NCBI RefSeq assembly: GCF_030445035.2
Contig: NC_080698.1
Coordinates: 1,743,501 to 1,807,500, forward strand
DNA from: Dasypus novemcinctus
Taxonomy: Eukaryota; Chordata; Mammalia; Cingulata; Dasypodidae
Direction of reading: 5' to 3'
Length of the DNA: 64,000 bases
The number at the start of each line of letters is the position of its first letter. Position 1 is the first letter of the stretch. A program made the position numbers and the translations under genes. This document shows, piece by piece, positions 33,378 through 44,564 of this stretch. The notes under the pieces were generated by a model. The model searched no databases and was not told where the DNA came from. It saw only the letters and a list, made by a program, of their open reading frames with translations.

Positions 33378-33839
33378 TTTTTTTTTCATTATTTTTTAAT
33401 TGTATTTTTTGAAGATACAGAGATCACAAAAAAATATTACATTAAAAAATATAAGAGGTTCCCACATACCCCACACCCTACCCCCCCAACTCCTCCCACA
33501 TCAACAACCTCCATCATGATTGCGGCACATCCATCGCATTTGGTGAAAACACCTTGGAGCACTGCAGCACTGTGTGGATTATAGTTCGCATTGTAGTTCA
33601 CACTCTCCCCCAGTACATTCAGTGGGTTATGGTGGGATATATAATGTTCAGTAACTGTCCCTGCAATATCATTCAGGACAACTCCAAGCCCCAAAAATGC
33701 CCCCACATCACACCTCTTCTTCCGTCTCCCTGCCCTCAGCAACTACTGTGGCCTCTTCTCCACATCAATGCTACAGTTTCTTCCATTACTAGTCACAATA
33801 GTTCTATGTAGAATACCAGTAAGTCCACTCTAATCCCTA
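33378..33839 (-). mobile_element. Short antisense L1 3'-UTR fragment
   Basis: Same sequence class and same 5' edge as the fragment at 4061-4507. The poly(A) is seen as a T run from 33376. Exact-length duplication AGGTGGTAGATTCTT (33363-33377) and AGGTGGTGGATTCTT (33840-33854), one mismatch. Inserted in the 3' part of the older L1. Confidence 0.9.
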
Positions 33840-34959
33840 AGGTGGTGGATTCTTAAAGGAGATAAGAGAAGGACTGAGTGGACTACTGATGTTTAATGTG
33901 TGTAGAAGTTTTAATTAATTTTACTGTAAAAGTGTGGAAATATATAGAGTGGATGGTAACAAATAGTAACAGCTAGTTTATAAATGGGGATGTGGCTGGA
34001 AATGGTAGTCTAGGGAAGTAAATGCCAATTGACAGAATGCTAGAGAATAATCTAGGAACTAAATAGCACAGTAAACCAAGAGGTGGGTGAGAATTGTAGT
34101 TGATGGTACAGACGCAAGAGTGTCCTTTGTGAGCTAGAGCAATATCACTACTTTAGGGTGTTGGGAATGTGGAGAAGCATGGAAAAATACAACTGGAATG
34201 ACCTATGGACTGTGGTTAGCAGTATAATATACTATTCTTGCATCTATGTCAAAGGTGTACTGTGTTGGTAATGAGGCAGTATGGAAAATGTGAGCCAAAT
34301 GCACACTATGGACATGGTAACAATCAGACGATATTATCTTATCTGTAGCAAATGTTCCACCACAGGATGGTGTGTTGATGGATGGATGTTGTTTGGGAAT
34401 TCTGCACATGTGCATGATTGTTTTATAAGTTCACAACTTCTGTCATAAAAAATATATTTAAATAATAATAATAGGGTGGGTTGGGGGAAAATACTTTGGT
34501 TAGTAATATTTTGACAATGCTCTTTAATCATTAGTTAAGAAGGTTTAACTAACATAACATTGTTATGTAAGGTGTTGCTGGTAGGGTGAGGTCTGAGAAC
34601 CTGTATGATGTTATATATGTTTGCTTTGTAAGTTCACAACTATTACTACACACTTATTGTTTATGTATGAGTGATTTACTTCAATAAATTAATTTTTTTT
34701 TAGTGACAGAGCTCTCTCTTCCTGTGTGTCTGTCTGTCCTGCCAGCCCATTTACATCAGCCCCAGCTGGGGGGTGGGGACTCAAGCCTGAACCACAGCCC
34801 TGACGTGGCAATCAAAAGCCCTGAGGCATCTTACCAGGTGAGCTGATGAAGGCCCCCAGCTGACTTTAGAGCACAAAGCTATTCCACCCGGAGGAACCCG
34901 CGGGTTGCAAACACACGCCTTCTCTTCTGGGGACTCATAAATAACCTCAAACTGCCACA

Positions 34960-35394
34960 GAGGGCAGGCGTCCCTGCGGGAGGAAAGGCGGCGGGGCGGC
35001 CGGGCTAGCGCCGTGGACACCCACCCACCGTGTGAGCCCAGCAAAGAGGAGGGGGCCGCAGGGCGCCCGCAGCCGGGACGGTGAGGGGCCTGGCCTCCGC
35101 CCCAGAGCGGAGAACTCGGAAGGAGCCTGGGAAACCCTTCAGGGCGGTGTGGCCGAGGCCGGAGGCGGGTGGACCGGCCGAGCTCCTTACAGGGGCTTTC
35201 CACGGAGGCCGGCTAGGTGGGGAATCCACAGTCAGAGCTGGAACCCGGCAGGAAGTCCACGTGGACACCCCAAGACGGCTGCAGGAGGCCCCCACGAGAG
35301 TCTGCCGTTTGGAAGGAGATTTCCTCGGAAGCCCAGAGAAGCCCCCAATGTTCTCTAGGGGTCTTACCACTGGCCCTCCCGGGCCCGCCATGCT
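34960..35394. other. GC-rich unannotated sequence
   Basis: CpG-containing stretch with open frames on both strands but no recognised protein. 'gtcagagctggaacccgg' near 35230 is MIR-like. It is not enough to call a promoter. Confidence 0.4.
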
Positions 35395-36194
35395 CTCTTT
35401 AACAGCTTTATTGAGATGTAATTCAAATACCATGAAATTCACCGTTTGCGGTGCACAGTTCAGTTTTGAGCACATCATGGAGTTGTGCGACATCCCCAGT
35501 TTTAGAACAGGAGGAAGAGACCTGCCATCTTCCCCGTTCCTGCCTCTCCCACCTCCAGCCCTAGTCCACGTCCTGCATCTGCAGCCTGGCCTGCTGTGGA
35601 CATTCATGTAAATGGATCCCTACATCGTGAAGTATGTTGTGACTGCTTTTCTCACTTAGCAGAATGTTTTTAAGGTTCAGGCCAGCTGTAGCATGTAGCA
35701 ATACGTCACTCTTTTTTATTGCCAATCACAGTCCATTATATGTATAGGCCACATTTTGTTTACTTATCAGCTTATCACTCATCAATCGATGGACAAGTGG
35801 TTCATTTCTACTTTTAGGCTATTAATTTTTTGTTTTGTTTTTTTCTTTCTTTTTTTGGGGGGGTTGTCTTTATTTTTATTTTTGTCAATTTTGGGCTATT
35901 ATGAAGATGCTGTTAAGAACATTTGTGGATCTCTCCTGCAAAGGACCGACTGAATGGTGACAAAATCCTGCTGGAGCAGGCTGTTTTGAAAACATACAAA
36001 GCAGGTGTCTGGACATCGATCTGGAGAGACTGCAACAAAATTAGTGCCTGCTCAAGGGAACTTAGCCAACAACAAGGAAATAGAATAAGAAGAACAAAGT
36101 AACAAAGACAAGACTTAACACGCACACAAAAATAACAACTAATTAAACCCTTAGATAAAGAAGCGAATCAACTGAATAAACCCAACAAGATAAA

Positions 36195-37235
36195 ATGATG
36201 ACCAGACAGCAACAAAAAACTACAGACCATACCAATGATCAGGAAAACATGGCCCAATCCAATGAACAAACTAAAATCCAGGAAGAGGAGTGGAACATTG
36301 AACAACTAATTAAAGCTCTCAAAAAATGTATCATAGACCAATTTAATGAAGTGAAGGAAGAGATTAAGCATATTAAGAAAACACTTGGAGAGCATACAGA
36401 AGAAATTGTAATCATACACGAAAAGATAACAGATATGATTGGGATCAACAGCACGATCCAAGAAATCAAAAATACACTTTCAGCAAATAACAGTAGATTT
36501 GAAGAGGCAGAGGAAAGAATTAGTGATGTGGAAGACAATACATCTGAAATCAAACAGATAGTATAACTGATCGATAAAAAGATAGAAAAAATCCAGTAGG
36601 GACTTAGGGACCTGAATGACAACACAAAATGCATAAACATACACATCATAGGTATCCCAGAAGGAGAAGAGAAGGTAAAGGGGACAGAAGGGGTGTTGGA
36701 AGAAATAATGGCTGAAAACTTCCCAACTCTACTGAAGGAGATGGATGTACATGTCCAGGAAGCCCAATGCAACCCAAACAGCATAAATCCCAACAGGCCC
36801 ACCCCAAGACATAGACTTGGCAAATTATCCAATGTGCAAGACAAAGAGAAAATACTGAAAGCAAGAGAAAAGAACACCATCACACAGGCCCACCCCAAGA
36901 CATAGACTTGGCAAATTATCCAATGTGCAAGACAAAGAGAAAATACTGAAAGCAAGAGAAAAGAACACCATCACATACAAGGAAGGCTCCATATGATTAA
37001 GTGCTGATTTTTCATCTGAAACCATGGAGTCAAGAAGGTAGTGGTATGACATAGTCAAAGTACTAAAAGAAATAGATTTCCAACCAAGAACACTCTATCC
37101 AGCAAAGCTAGCATTCAAAAATGATAGAGAGTTCAAAATATTCACAGATAAACAGAAACTAAGAGAGTATGCCAACAAGAAACCTGACCTTCAAGAAATA
37201 CTAAAGGGAGTTCCACAGGAGGAAAGAAAAAAATA
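36195..37235 (+). pseudogene. L1 ORF1 pseudogene
   Basis: Starts at ATG 36195. The first 123 codons contain a Lys/Glu-rich coiled-coil (for example EEIKHIKKTLGEHTEEI) and end at a premature TAA at 36564-36566. RNA-binding-domain remnants follow in other frames: IMAENFPTLLKEMDVHVQEA near 36705, and a 3' end near 37080-37230 ('cactctatccagcaaagcta'). A perfect 91-bp tandem duplication (36793-36974) adds a further frameshift. The intact protein would coat L1 RNA as a trimer. Confidence 0.83.
36793..36974 (+). repeat. Perfect 91-bp tandem duplication in L1 ORF1
   Basis: Copy 1 at 36793-36883 and copy 2 at 36884-36974 are identical as read, from 'acaggcccaccccaagac' to 'gaacaccatcac'. The length is not a multiple of three. 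Confidence 0.95.
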
Positions 37236-37334
37236 GGAGAGATAGAGTTGGAGGAGAGTGTAAGGAACAACTAAAATGACAAAAAGAAAAAAAAAAATCA
37301 AACAACATATGACAAACACTAATCCAAAGAAAAT

Positions 37335-40300
37335 ATGGCTAATATAAGTAATTCCTTGAAAGTAATAACACTGAATGTCAGTGGATTAAATTCACCTATT
37401 AAGAGACACAGATTGGAAGATTGGATAAGGAAATATGACCCGTCTATATGCTGTTTACAAGAAACACATCTTAGACCCAGGGATTCAAGGATACTGAAAG
37501 TGAATGGCTGGAAAACAATCTTACAGGCAGCAATAACCAAAAAAGGGCAGGAGTAGCTATATTAATATTGATCAAAATAGACTTTAAATGCAAAACTATT
37601 GTGAGAGACAAAGGTGGACACTACATATTAGTGAAAGGGATAATCTTTCAAGAAGAAAGAACAATCATAAACATTTATGCCCCTAACAAAGGCACTTCCA
37701 AATACGTGAGGCAAACACTGGAGAAACAAAGGAAAGGAATAGATACCTTTACAATTATAGTGGGGGATTTTAACACACCACTGTCACCATTGGACAGAAC
37801 ATCTCAAAAGAGAATCAATAAAGAAACAAAAACTTTGAACAATATATTAGAGGATCTGGACCTAATAAACATATACAGAACATTACACCCAAATACAGTA
37901 GGATAAACATTTTGCTCAAGTGCACATGGATCATTTTCCAAGATAGACCACATGCTAGGCCACAAAGAAAGCCTCAATGAATTCAGAAAGATTGAAATCA
38001 TACAAAATCATTTCTCTGACCACAGTGGAATGAAGCTGGAAATCTGCAAGGGCCAGAGACCCAGATTTGGCGCCAAGATATGGAAGTTAAATAACACACT
38101 CTTAGAAAAACAGTGGGTCAAGGAGGAAATCTCAAAAGAAATCAATAACTGTCTTGAAACTAATGAAAACGATAATACAACATATCAAAACTTATGGAAT
38201 GGAGCAAAAGCTGTACTGAGAGGGAAATTCATAGTGATAAATTCATACATCAAAAAAGAAGAAAGATCTACAATTGAAGAATTAACTGGACAGTTGGAGG
38301 AATTAGTAAAAAAAACAACAAAATAACCAAAGAAAGAAATAACAAAGATCAGAACAGAACTAAATGAAATAGAAAATAAGGAAGTGCTCAAAAAAATAAA
38401 CAAAACAAAGAGCTGGTTCTTTGAGAAGATCAATAAAATTGACAAACTTAGCTAGACTAACAAAGAAAAAAAGAGAGAAGATGCAAATACATGAAATAAG
38501 AAATGAGAAAGGGGATATCACCACTGACCCTACTGAAATAAAGACTATCATAAGAGGATAATTTGAAAAAGTATATTCAAACAAGAAGGACAATTTAGAG
38601 GAAATGGACAAATTCCTAGAAACACATAAGCAGCCTACATTGAGGAAAGAAGAAATTGATGATCTCAACAAACCAATCACAGTAAAGAGATAGAATCAGT
38701 CATTAAAAATCTCCCAACTAAGAAGAGTCCTGGGCCAGATGGCTTCACAGGTGAATTCTACCAAACATCCCAGAAAGAACTAACACCAATCTTGTTTAAA
38801 CTCTTCCAAAAAATTGAAATAGAAGGAACATTGCCTAACTCATTTTATGATTCCAACTTTACTCTAATTCCAAAGCCAAACACAGACAGCACAAGAAAGG
38901 AAAACTACAGACCAATCTCTCTAATGAAGCTAGATGTGAAAATCCTCAACAGAATACTTGCTAATCATATTTAACAACACATTAAACGAATTATACACCA
39001 TGACCAAGTGGATTTCATTCCTGGTATGCAAGGATGGTTCAACATAAGAAAATCAATTACTGTAATATACCACACAGAGATTGAAGGAAAAAAAGCACAT
39101 GATCATATCTATAGATGCAGAAAAAGCATTTGAGAAAACACAGCACCCTTTCTTGATAAAAGCATTGCAACTGATAGGAATAGAAGGAAACTTTCTGAAC
39201 ATGATAAAGGGTATATATGAAAAACCCACAGCTAACATCATTTACAATGGTGAAATCTTAAAATCTTTCCCTCTAAGATTAAGAAAAAGACAAGGATACC
39301 CACTATCACCCCTTCTATTTAACAGTGTGTTAGAAGTACTTGCTCAAGCACTGAGGCGAAAACCAGATATAAAAGGGATCCAAATAGGAAGGAAGAAGTC
39401 AAAATTTCATTATTTGCATATGACATGATCCTATACATAGAAAGCCCTGAGGAGTCTATAACAAAGCTTCTAGAACTTATAAATGAGTTCAGTAAAGTCA
39501 AAGGTTATAAGATTGATGTACAAAAGTCAGTAGCATTTCTGTACACCGATGATTAGCAACCTGAGAAGGAAATCAAGAAACAAATGCCATTTACAATAGT
39601 AAATAATAAAATCAAATACCTAGGAATAAATTTAACTAAAGATGTAAAAGACTTATATACAGAAACTACACAACACTGTTCAAGGAAATCAAAGAAGACT
39701 TAAATAAATGGAAGAATATTCCGTGTTCATGGATAGGAAGACTAAATATTATTGTCTATCCTACCCAAACTGACCTACCGATTCAATACAATCCCAATAA
39801 AAATCAATACAGCATTTTTCAATGAACTAGAAAAACTAACTATGAAATTTATTTGGAAAAGAAAGAGGCCCTGAATAGCCAAAGACATATTGGGAAAAAA
39901 AAAAATGAAATTGGAGGAATCATACTACTTGACTTCAAAACATACTACAAAGCTACAGTAGTGAAAACGGTGTAGTATTGGCACAAGGATAGACACACTG
40001 ACCAGTGGAACCGAATTGAGAATTCTGATATAGATCCTCATAGATACACTCATCTGATATTTGACAAGGCCACCAAGCCCACTCAACTGGGAGAGAATGG
40101 TCTCTTCAACAAATGGTGCCTAGAGAATTGGATATCAATATGCAAAAGAAGGAAAGAGGATTACCATCTCACACCTTATACAAAAATCAACTCAAGATGG
40201 ATCAAAGACCTAAATATAAGAGCCAAGACCAATGTAGGAAAGCATCTACAGGAACTTGTAATAGGAAATGACTTCATGAATTTCACACCCAAAGCACGAG

Positions 40301-41172
40301 CAGCAAAAGAACAAATAGATAAATGGGATTTCTCAAAATTAAAGCCTTTTTCACCTCAAAGGAATTTGTCAAGAAAGTGAAAAGAGAGCCTACCTTATGG
40401 GAGAAAATATTTCATAACCATATATCTGATAGGAGACATACATCCTGCATATATAAAGAACTCCTATCTCAAAAATAAAAAGACAACCCATTTAAAAAAT
40501 GGGTTTGAACAGATGCTTCTCCAAAGAAGAAATACAAATGGTTAAAAACCACATGAAAAAAAAAATGCTCAAAATCTCTAGCTATCAGGGAAATGCAAAT
40601 CAAAACTGCAATGAGATACCATCTTACTCTCAGAAGACAGGCAGCTGTCAAAAAAAACAGAAGACTACAAGTGCTGGAGAGGATATGGAGGAATGGGAAC
40701 ACTCATCCACTGCTGGTGGGAATGCAGAAAGATCCAGCCATTCTGGAGGACAGTTTGGCAGTTTCTCAAAAAGTTAGCTATTAATTTGCCAAATGATCCA
40801 GCAATTCCACTGCTGGGTATATACCCAGAAGAACTGAAAATAAGGGCACAAACTGATATATGCACACCAATGTTCATAGAGGCATTATTCACTATTGCCA
40901 AAAGTTGGAATCAACCCAAATGCCCATCAACAGTTGAATGGATAAATAAAATGTGGTATATACATACAATGGAATACTACTCAGCTATAAGAAGGGATAT
41001 AGTACAAACACATGGGATAACATGGATGAATCTTGAGGACCTTATGTTGAGTGAATCAAGTCAGGCATTGAAGGACAAATACTGTATGACATCCCTGATA
41101 AGAAACAAGCAAACCAAGCTGTCTCAGAGAGCTAGAGACTGGAAGATGGGCTTAAAGGAATTTGGGGGGTAG
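37335..41172 (+). pseudogene. L1 ORF2 pseudogene (endonuclease-reverse transcriptase)
   Basis: Starts MANISNSLKVITLNVSGLNS. Endonuclease motifs are visible: CCLQETHL with the catalytic Glu, IVGDFNTPLSPLDR, and FSDHSGMKLEI with the catalytic His. Reverse transcriptase parts follow: [13 protein letters not shown] sequence near 38720, [18 protein letters not shown] near 39090 and PLSPLLFN near 39300. The polymerase motif reads FAYDMILY where active L1s have FADD, so the first catalytic Asp is replaced by Tyr. The C-terminal region (40693-41172, [19 protein letters not shown]) is open. Stops and frameshifts at several places (for example after codon 73) kill the frame. Confidence 0.85.
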
Positions 41173-43040
41173 AGGAAGGTTGCTAGCTGATACCTACCTG
41201 GGTGAAGTCTATGAAGCTGGAGTAGTTACAGTTACAAATGTCAACTGAGGGAGTGCTGAGTCCCTACCCAGGGGAGCACTGTCACATTTCCCAATGGAAC
41301 AGCAATAATCCCCCAAGTGCAATAGCAAAGATGAACAAAGAAGGATGGTCCAACAATGAGCCCTTGATACTGATGACTATGATTATGAGCCTGTGTGCCT
41401 GAAATATGAACTAGGCCTAGAGCTGTAGGGTGCCTAAGAGTTACCACCTGAGAGCCTCCATGTTGCTCAAATAGGGCCACTCTCTAACCCAAACTCAGCA
41501 TGTAAATGCATGACCTTCTCCCCAACATGGGACATGACTCCCAGGGATGAGCTTCCCTGGTGCCAAGGGATTACTACCAATCACTAACTGGTGATGCAAC
41601 TAGAAAGAGACCTTAAATAAAAGGGTCAACTCAGACCAGCAGAATACCTCAGACTACATGTAGGAGCATGTGTTAAAAACTGCTTTTTGACCTTGAACAA
41701 AAGGGGGAAATGGCAAAAACAAATGAGTTTATATGGCTAAGAGTCTTCAAAAAAGAGTCAGAAGGTCATCAGAGGGGTCGTGCTTACATACACCTCAGCA
41801 GGACCTCAGAAAAAGCCAAAGTAGATACAACCCTAGGTACTAGGTCTCCTGAAGGCTACAGAGACCCACAGGGTATAAGGTCATGGCAGATGGATTTGGA
41901 ATTCTGTGCCATGTCAGAGGGCCCTACTTTGGAATTTGTGCTCCTGAGTGTGATGGAGTTGGACTCAGATGTGATCTTTTTACACATGCCTCTTCTGTCA
42001 CTTTTACTGAACCTGCAGTTGGCGCTAGGGATGGTGTATACTCAGGGGACTTCAATCTCTAGACTGCCCATGTGCCAGCTGGACCCTGAGCCTCAGCAGA
42101 GTGGTGACTCCTACTCTCTGGCTTGTTGGACTTACCCAGGTCAGTTAACAGGGAGGTGAAGATGATCAACCATCATACCAGGGAATCAAGAGTGCCAACA
42201 ACTGCAAGCAGAGGAATTGCATCCATCATCCATGTGGAATCTAAACCACCATCCCAGGGTCCACAGAATGGAGGAATAAAATATGGATTAGAGTGAACTT
42301 ACTGATATTCTACTATAAAACTATTGTGACTAGTAATAGAAGAAATTGTAGCACTGTGGTGGAGAAAGTGGCCACAGTAGTAGCTGAGGGCAGGGAGTGG
42401 GAAGAAGAGATGCGATGTGGGGGCATTTTTGGGACTTGGAGTTGTCCTGAATGATATTGAAGGTGAAGGGTCAGATGCTGGACATTATATATCCTGCCAT
42501 AACCCACTGAATGTCCTGGGGGAGAGTGTGAACTACAGGGTAAACTATTATCCACGTGGTGCAGCAGTGCTCCAAAATGTGTTCACCGAGCAACGAGTGT
42601 GCCACAGCGATGGGGGAGGTTGTTGGTATAGAAGGAGTGGGATGAGGAGGTGGGGGGTATAGGGAACCTCTTGTGTTTTTTAATGTAACTTTTGTTGTGA
42701 TGTATATATCTTCAAAAAATACAGTTCACAAAAATGATGCGGGGGGGGGATGGGGAGTGGGTTATATGGGAACCTCTTATGTTTTTAATGTAAATTGTTT
42801 TTGATCTATTCACGTTAATTTTTAAAAAGTGTAAAAGAAAGAACATTCGTGTATGAGGTTTTGTGTGGACGTAGGGTTTCCTTTCTTGGGTGTACACCTA
42901 GGGGAGTTTCAGGTCATGTGGCGACTCACCGTTTCATTGTTTGAAGAGCTGCGGGACCGTCTTCTGAGGCGGTGGCACAGGCTTCCTTTCCCATCAGCAG
43001 CGCGGGCGGTTCCAGTCCCTCCACTCCTGCCAGCCCGTGC

Positions 43041-43544
43041 TGCGGCCTGTGCTCCCGGCCGTGGGGGGTTGAGGGCATCAAGCGCGGCCAGGCGGGGCGG
43101 GCCTTGCTCTGGGGTCTGGCTGATCTGATCTGACCTGGGGAATCTCGGCTTGAAGAAGCCGCACAGTGAACAAGATAGGGAAGCTTCGGTTGTGGAGCCT
43201 CTTCGATTAAAACGGCACTTAGAGAGCCACGGCTCCCCCGCAGGCGCTTGCCCCAGCAGGCAGGAGGGCGGCCTGCGCTGCGGCCACTGCCACCGAGCCC
43301 CTGGGCCTTCCTGCGGCAGCCAGCCCAGATGGCACCCGGGGGTCCAGCCACGCACACCCGGGGGGACCGAAGCTGCCTCGTGGATCCGTCGAGTCACCCA
43401 GCGTGGCCCTGCTCCATTTGGAGAGGGACAGGAAAGCAGCAGCCTGGGGGCGGCCTTTTGGCCCGAGGCAGGGCTCCCCGCAGAGCCCGGGCTGCCCACA
43501 CGGCTCTGGCTCCCCGGGCCCTGGCCCTGCTGCCCGCGGGCAGC
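43041..43544. other. GC-rich unannotated sequence
   Basis: Dense CpG and overlapping open frames on both strands. No recognised protein, no clear splice sites. The frames are explained by high GC content. Confidence 0.4.
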
Positions 43545-43668
43545 TCCGGCTCCGGACCCTCGGCTTCCTCATCTGTGAAATGGACCAGACGACACCGAGC
43601 CGGACTCACTGGGAGAGTAGGCTGCGTAATTAGCATTCATTTAATAAGTGTTAACTTCTATTATTAGC
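43545..43668 (+). repeat. MIR SINE fragment
   Basis: 'cctcggcttcctcatctgtg' with 'aaatgga' is the MIR core, and 'catttaataagtgttaac..ctattattagc' is its 3' end, in sense orientation. Confidence 0.75.
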
Positions 43669-43826
43669 TATAACCTAGAGAAAACATGTTAACTTTGTGG
43701 AAATCAAACTGATAAAGATATAAAAAGTAGAAATGTGAAACAGAGTGGGCGTTCACTCGGCTCTTCAGGAAACAAGGCCAGTTTCCGCCTGCCGCCCAGG
43801 GGGAGAAATGAGCAGATTAATCTTGC

Positions 43827-43847
43827 GGGGGGGGGGGGGGGGGGGGG
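43827..43847 (+). repeat. Poly(G) run of 21
   Basis: Uninterrupted G21, followed by further G-rich sequence to about 43880. Length may vary between individuals or be affected by sequencing. Confidence 0.85.
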
Positions 43848-43949
43848 TGCGGCGGGTTGGGGGGGGTGCGGTGGGGTGCAGCAGCCCCGCTTCCTGTCAT
43901 CTTTAGGATGAGCCGCTGAGTCTTTGTATCCACTGTGGTGCCTGCTCCC

Positions 43950-44285
43950 CTTTGACTCTTACTGGTGTTTCTTTTTTTCTGGATCAGTATCAGAGGCTTT
44001 TCAGTGTTTTCAAAGAACAAAGTTTGTAGCTATCTTGATCTTCCCTAGTGTTTGTTTTCTGTTTGACTACTTTCTGCCCTTTTCTTTATTATTTCCTTCC
44101 TCCACTCTGTTATATTCTTTTTTTTAAACCCCTAAAGTTAGAATGCTTAGCTCCTTAACTTTTAACTTTTCTATTGTAAGCATTTAGACATGTAAATTTC
44201 CTTTGTGTACTCCCAGGTTTTGATATTTAGTATTTTTGTTCCCATTCCCTTCAAAAGTTTCTAATTTCTATTAAACGATGAGTGT
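43950..44285 (-). repeat. Old L1 fragment, antisense
   Basis: 'ttagaatgcttagctcctta', 'taagcatttagacatgtaaat' and 'ggttttgatatttagtattt' follow the antisense order of an old L1 ORF2 region. Confidence 0.6.
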
Positions 44286-44560
44286 CCCCTCGTTACTTAA
44301 AGAAGGAGCGGGGCCGGCCCCTGCTGCTCCATCTGCAGAGCGAGCACCTGCCGCTGACAGCGCCTCCGCGTGCTTCGCTCCGCTGCTCATGGCAAACCCT
44401 CCTCAAGTGTGTGATGTGGTGATGCCAGCTCATGACTGACTTCGTTGAAGACAGCACTTCCTTATCGATTCTTGTTCTCCTTGTTTTGTTACAGAAAAGA
44501 GAGTGCATCCGGGACACCTTTCTCTGCCTTGAACAAGCACAAATCCCCTGTTGTATTTTT
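44286..44560. other. Unannotated sequence
   Basis: Moderately GC-rich. No gene or family recognised. Confidence 0.35.
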
Positions 44561-44564
44561 TCCT

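Larger units (their letters stand above)
26365..34703 (+). mobile_element. Long L1 with full 5' UTR, inserted in the LTR
   Basis: Target duplication TGATAGAGCTC / TGACAGAGCTC (26354-26364, 34704-34714; one mismatch). Order: repeated 5' UTR (26365-27745), ORF1 N-terminal half (27770-28142; start codon position reads GTG, with a stop near 28042), then after a nested L1 the ORF1 C-terminal half (32031-32795), a deletion that removes most of ORF2, the ORF2 3' part (32796-33377), a second nested fragment, and a 3' UTR (33855-34703) ending in 'aataaattaa' plus T/A. The 3' UTR ends twice in similar sequence (about 34.38-34.45 and 34.56-34.70 kb). All frames are broken. Confidence 0.82.
25963..34959 (-). 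mobile_element. MaLR-like LTR (group B) split by an L1
   Basis: 25963-26364 and 34704-34959 are the two halves of one antisense LTR, matched against the unbroken copy at 1325-1962: the first half ends in '...ggatcaaaaatgatagagctc', and the second starts 'tgacagagctctc' and ends 'cataaataacctcaaactgcc'. The split point is marked by the L1 target duplication. Everything between 26365 and 34703 is inserted DNA. Confidence 0.72.
35928..42838 (+). mobile_element. Near-complete L1 (about 6.9 kb)
   Basis: Target duplication AAGAACATTTGTG / AAGAACATTCGTG (35915-35927 and 42839-42851). It has a short 5' UTR (35928-36194), ORF1 (36195 to about 37235), ORF2 (37335-41172) and a 3' UTR of about 1.7 kb that ends in two similar copies of 'gggaacctctt..gttttt..aatgtaa' (about 42664 and 42771). 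Both ORFs carry stops and frameshifts, so it is inactive. The 5' UTR is far shorter than that of the L1 at 26.4 kb, which implies 5' truncation or a different subfamily. Confidence 0.87.
35395..43040 (-). mobile_element. Ancient antisense L1M, split by a younger L1
   Basis: 35395-35927 ('tttaacagctttattgagatg', 'agaatgtttttaaggttca', 'gatggacaagtggttcatttc') and 42852-43040 ('ggtgtacacctaggggag', 'gaggcggtggcacaggc') are consecutive pieces of one old antisense L1 3' region. The younger L1 lies between them. Confidence 0.72.
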
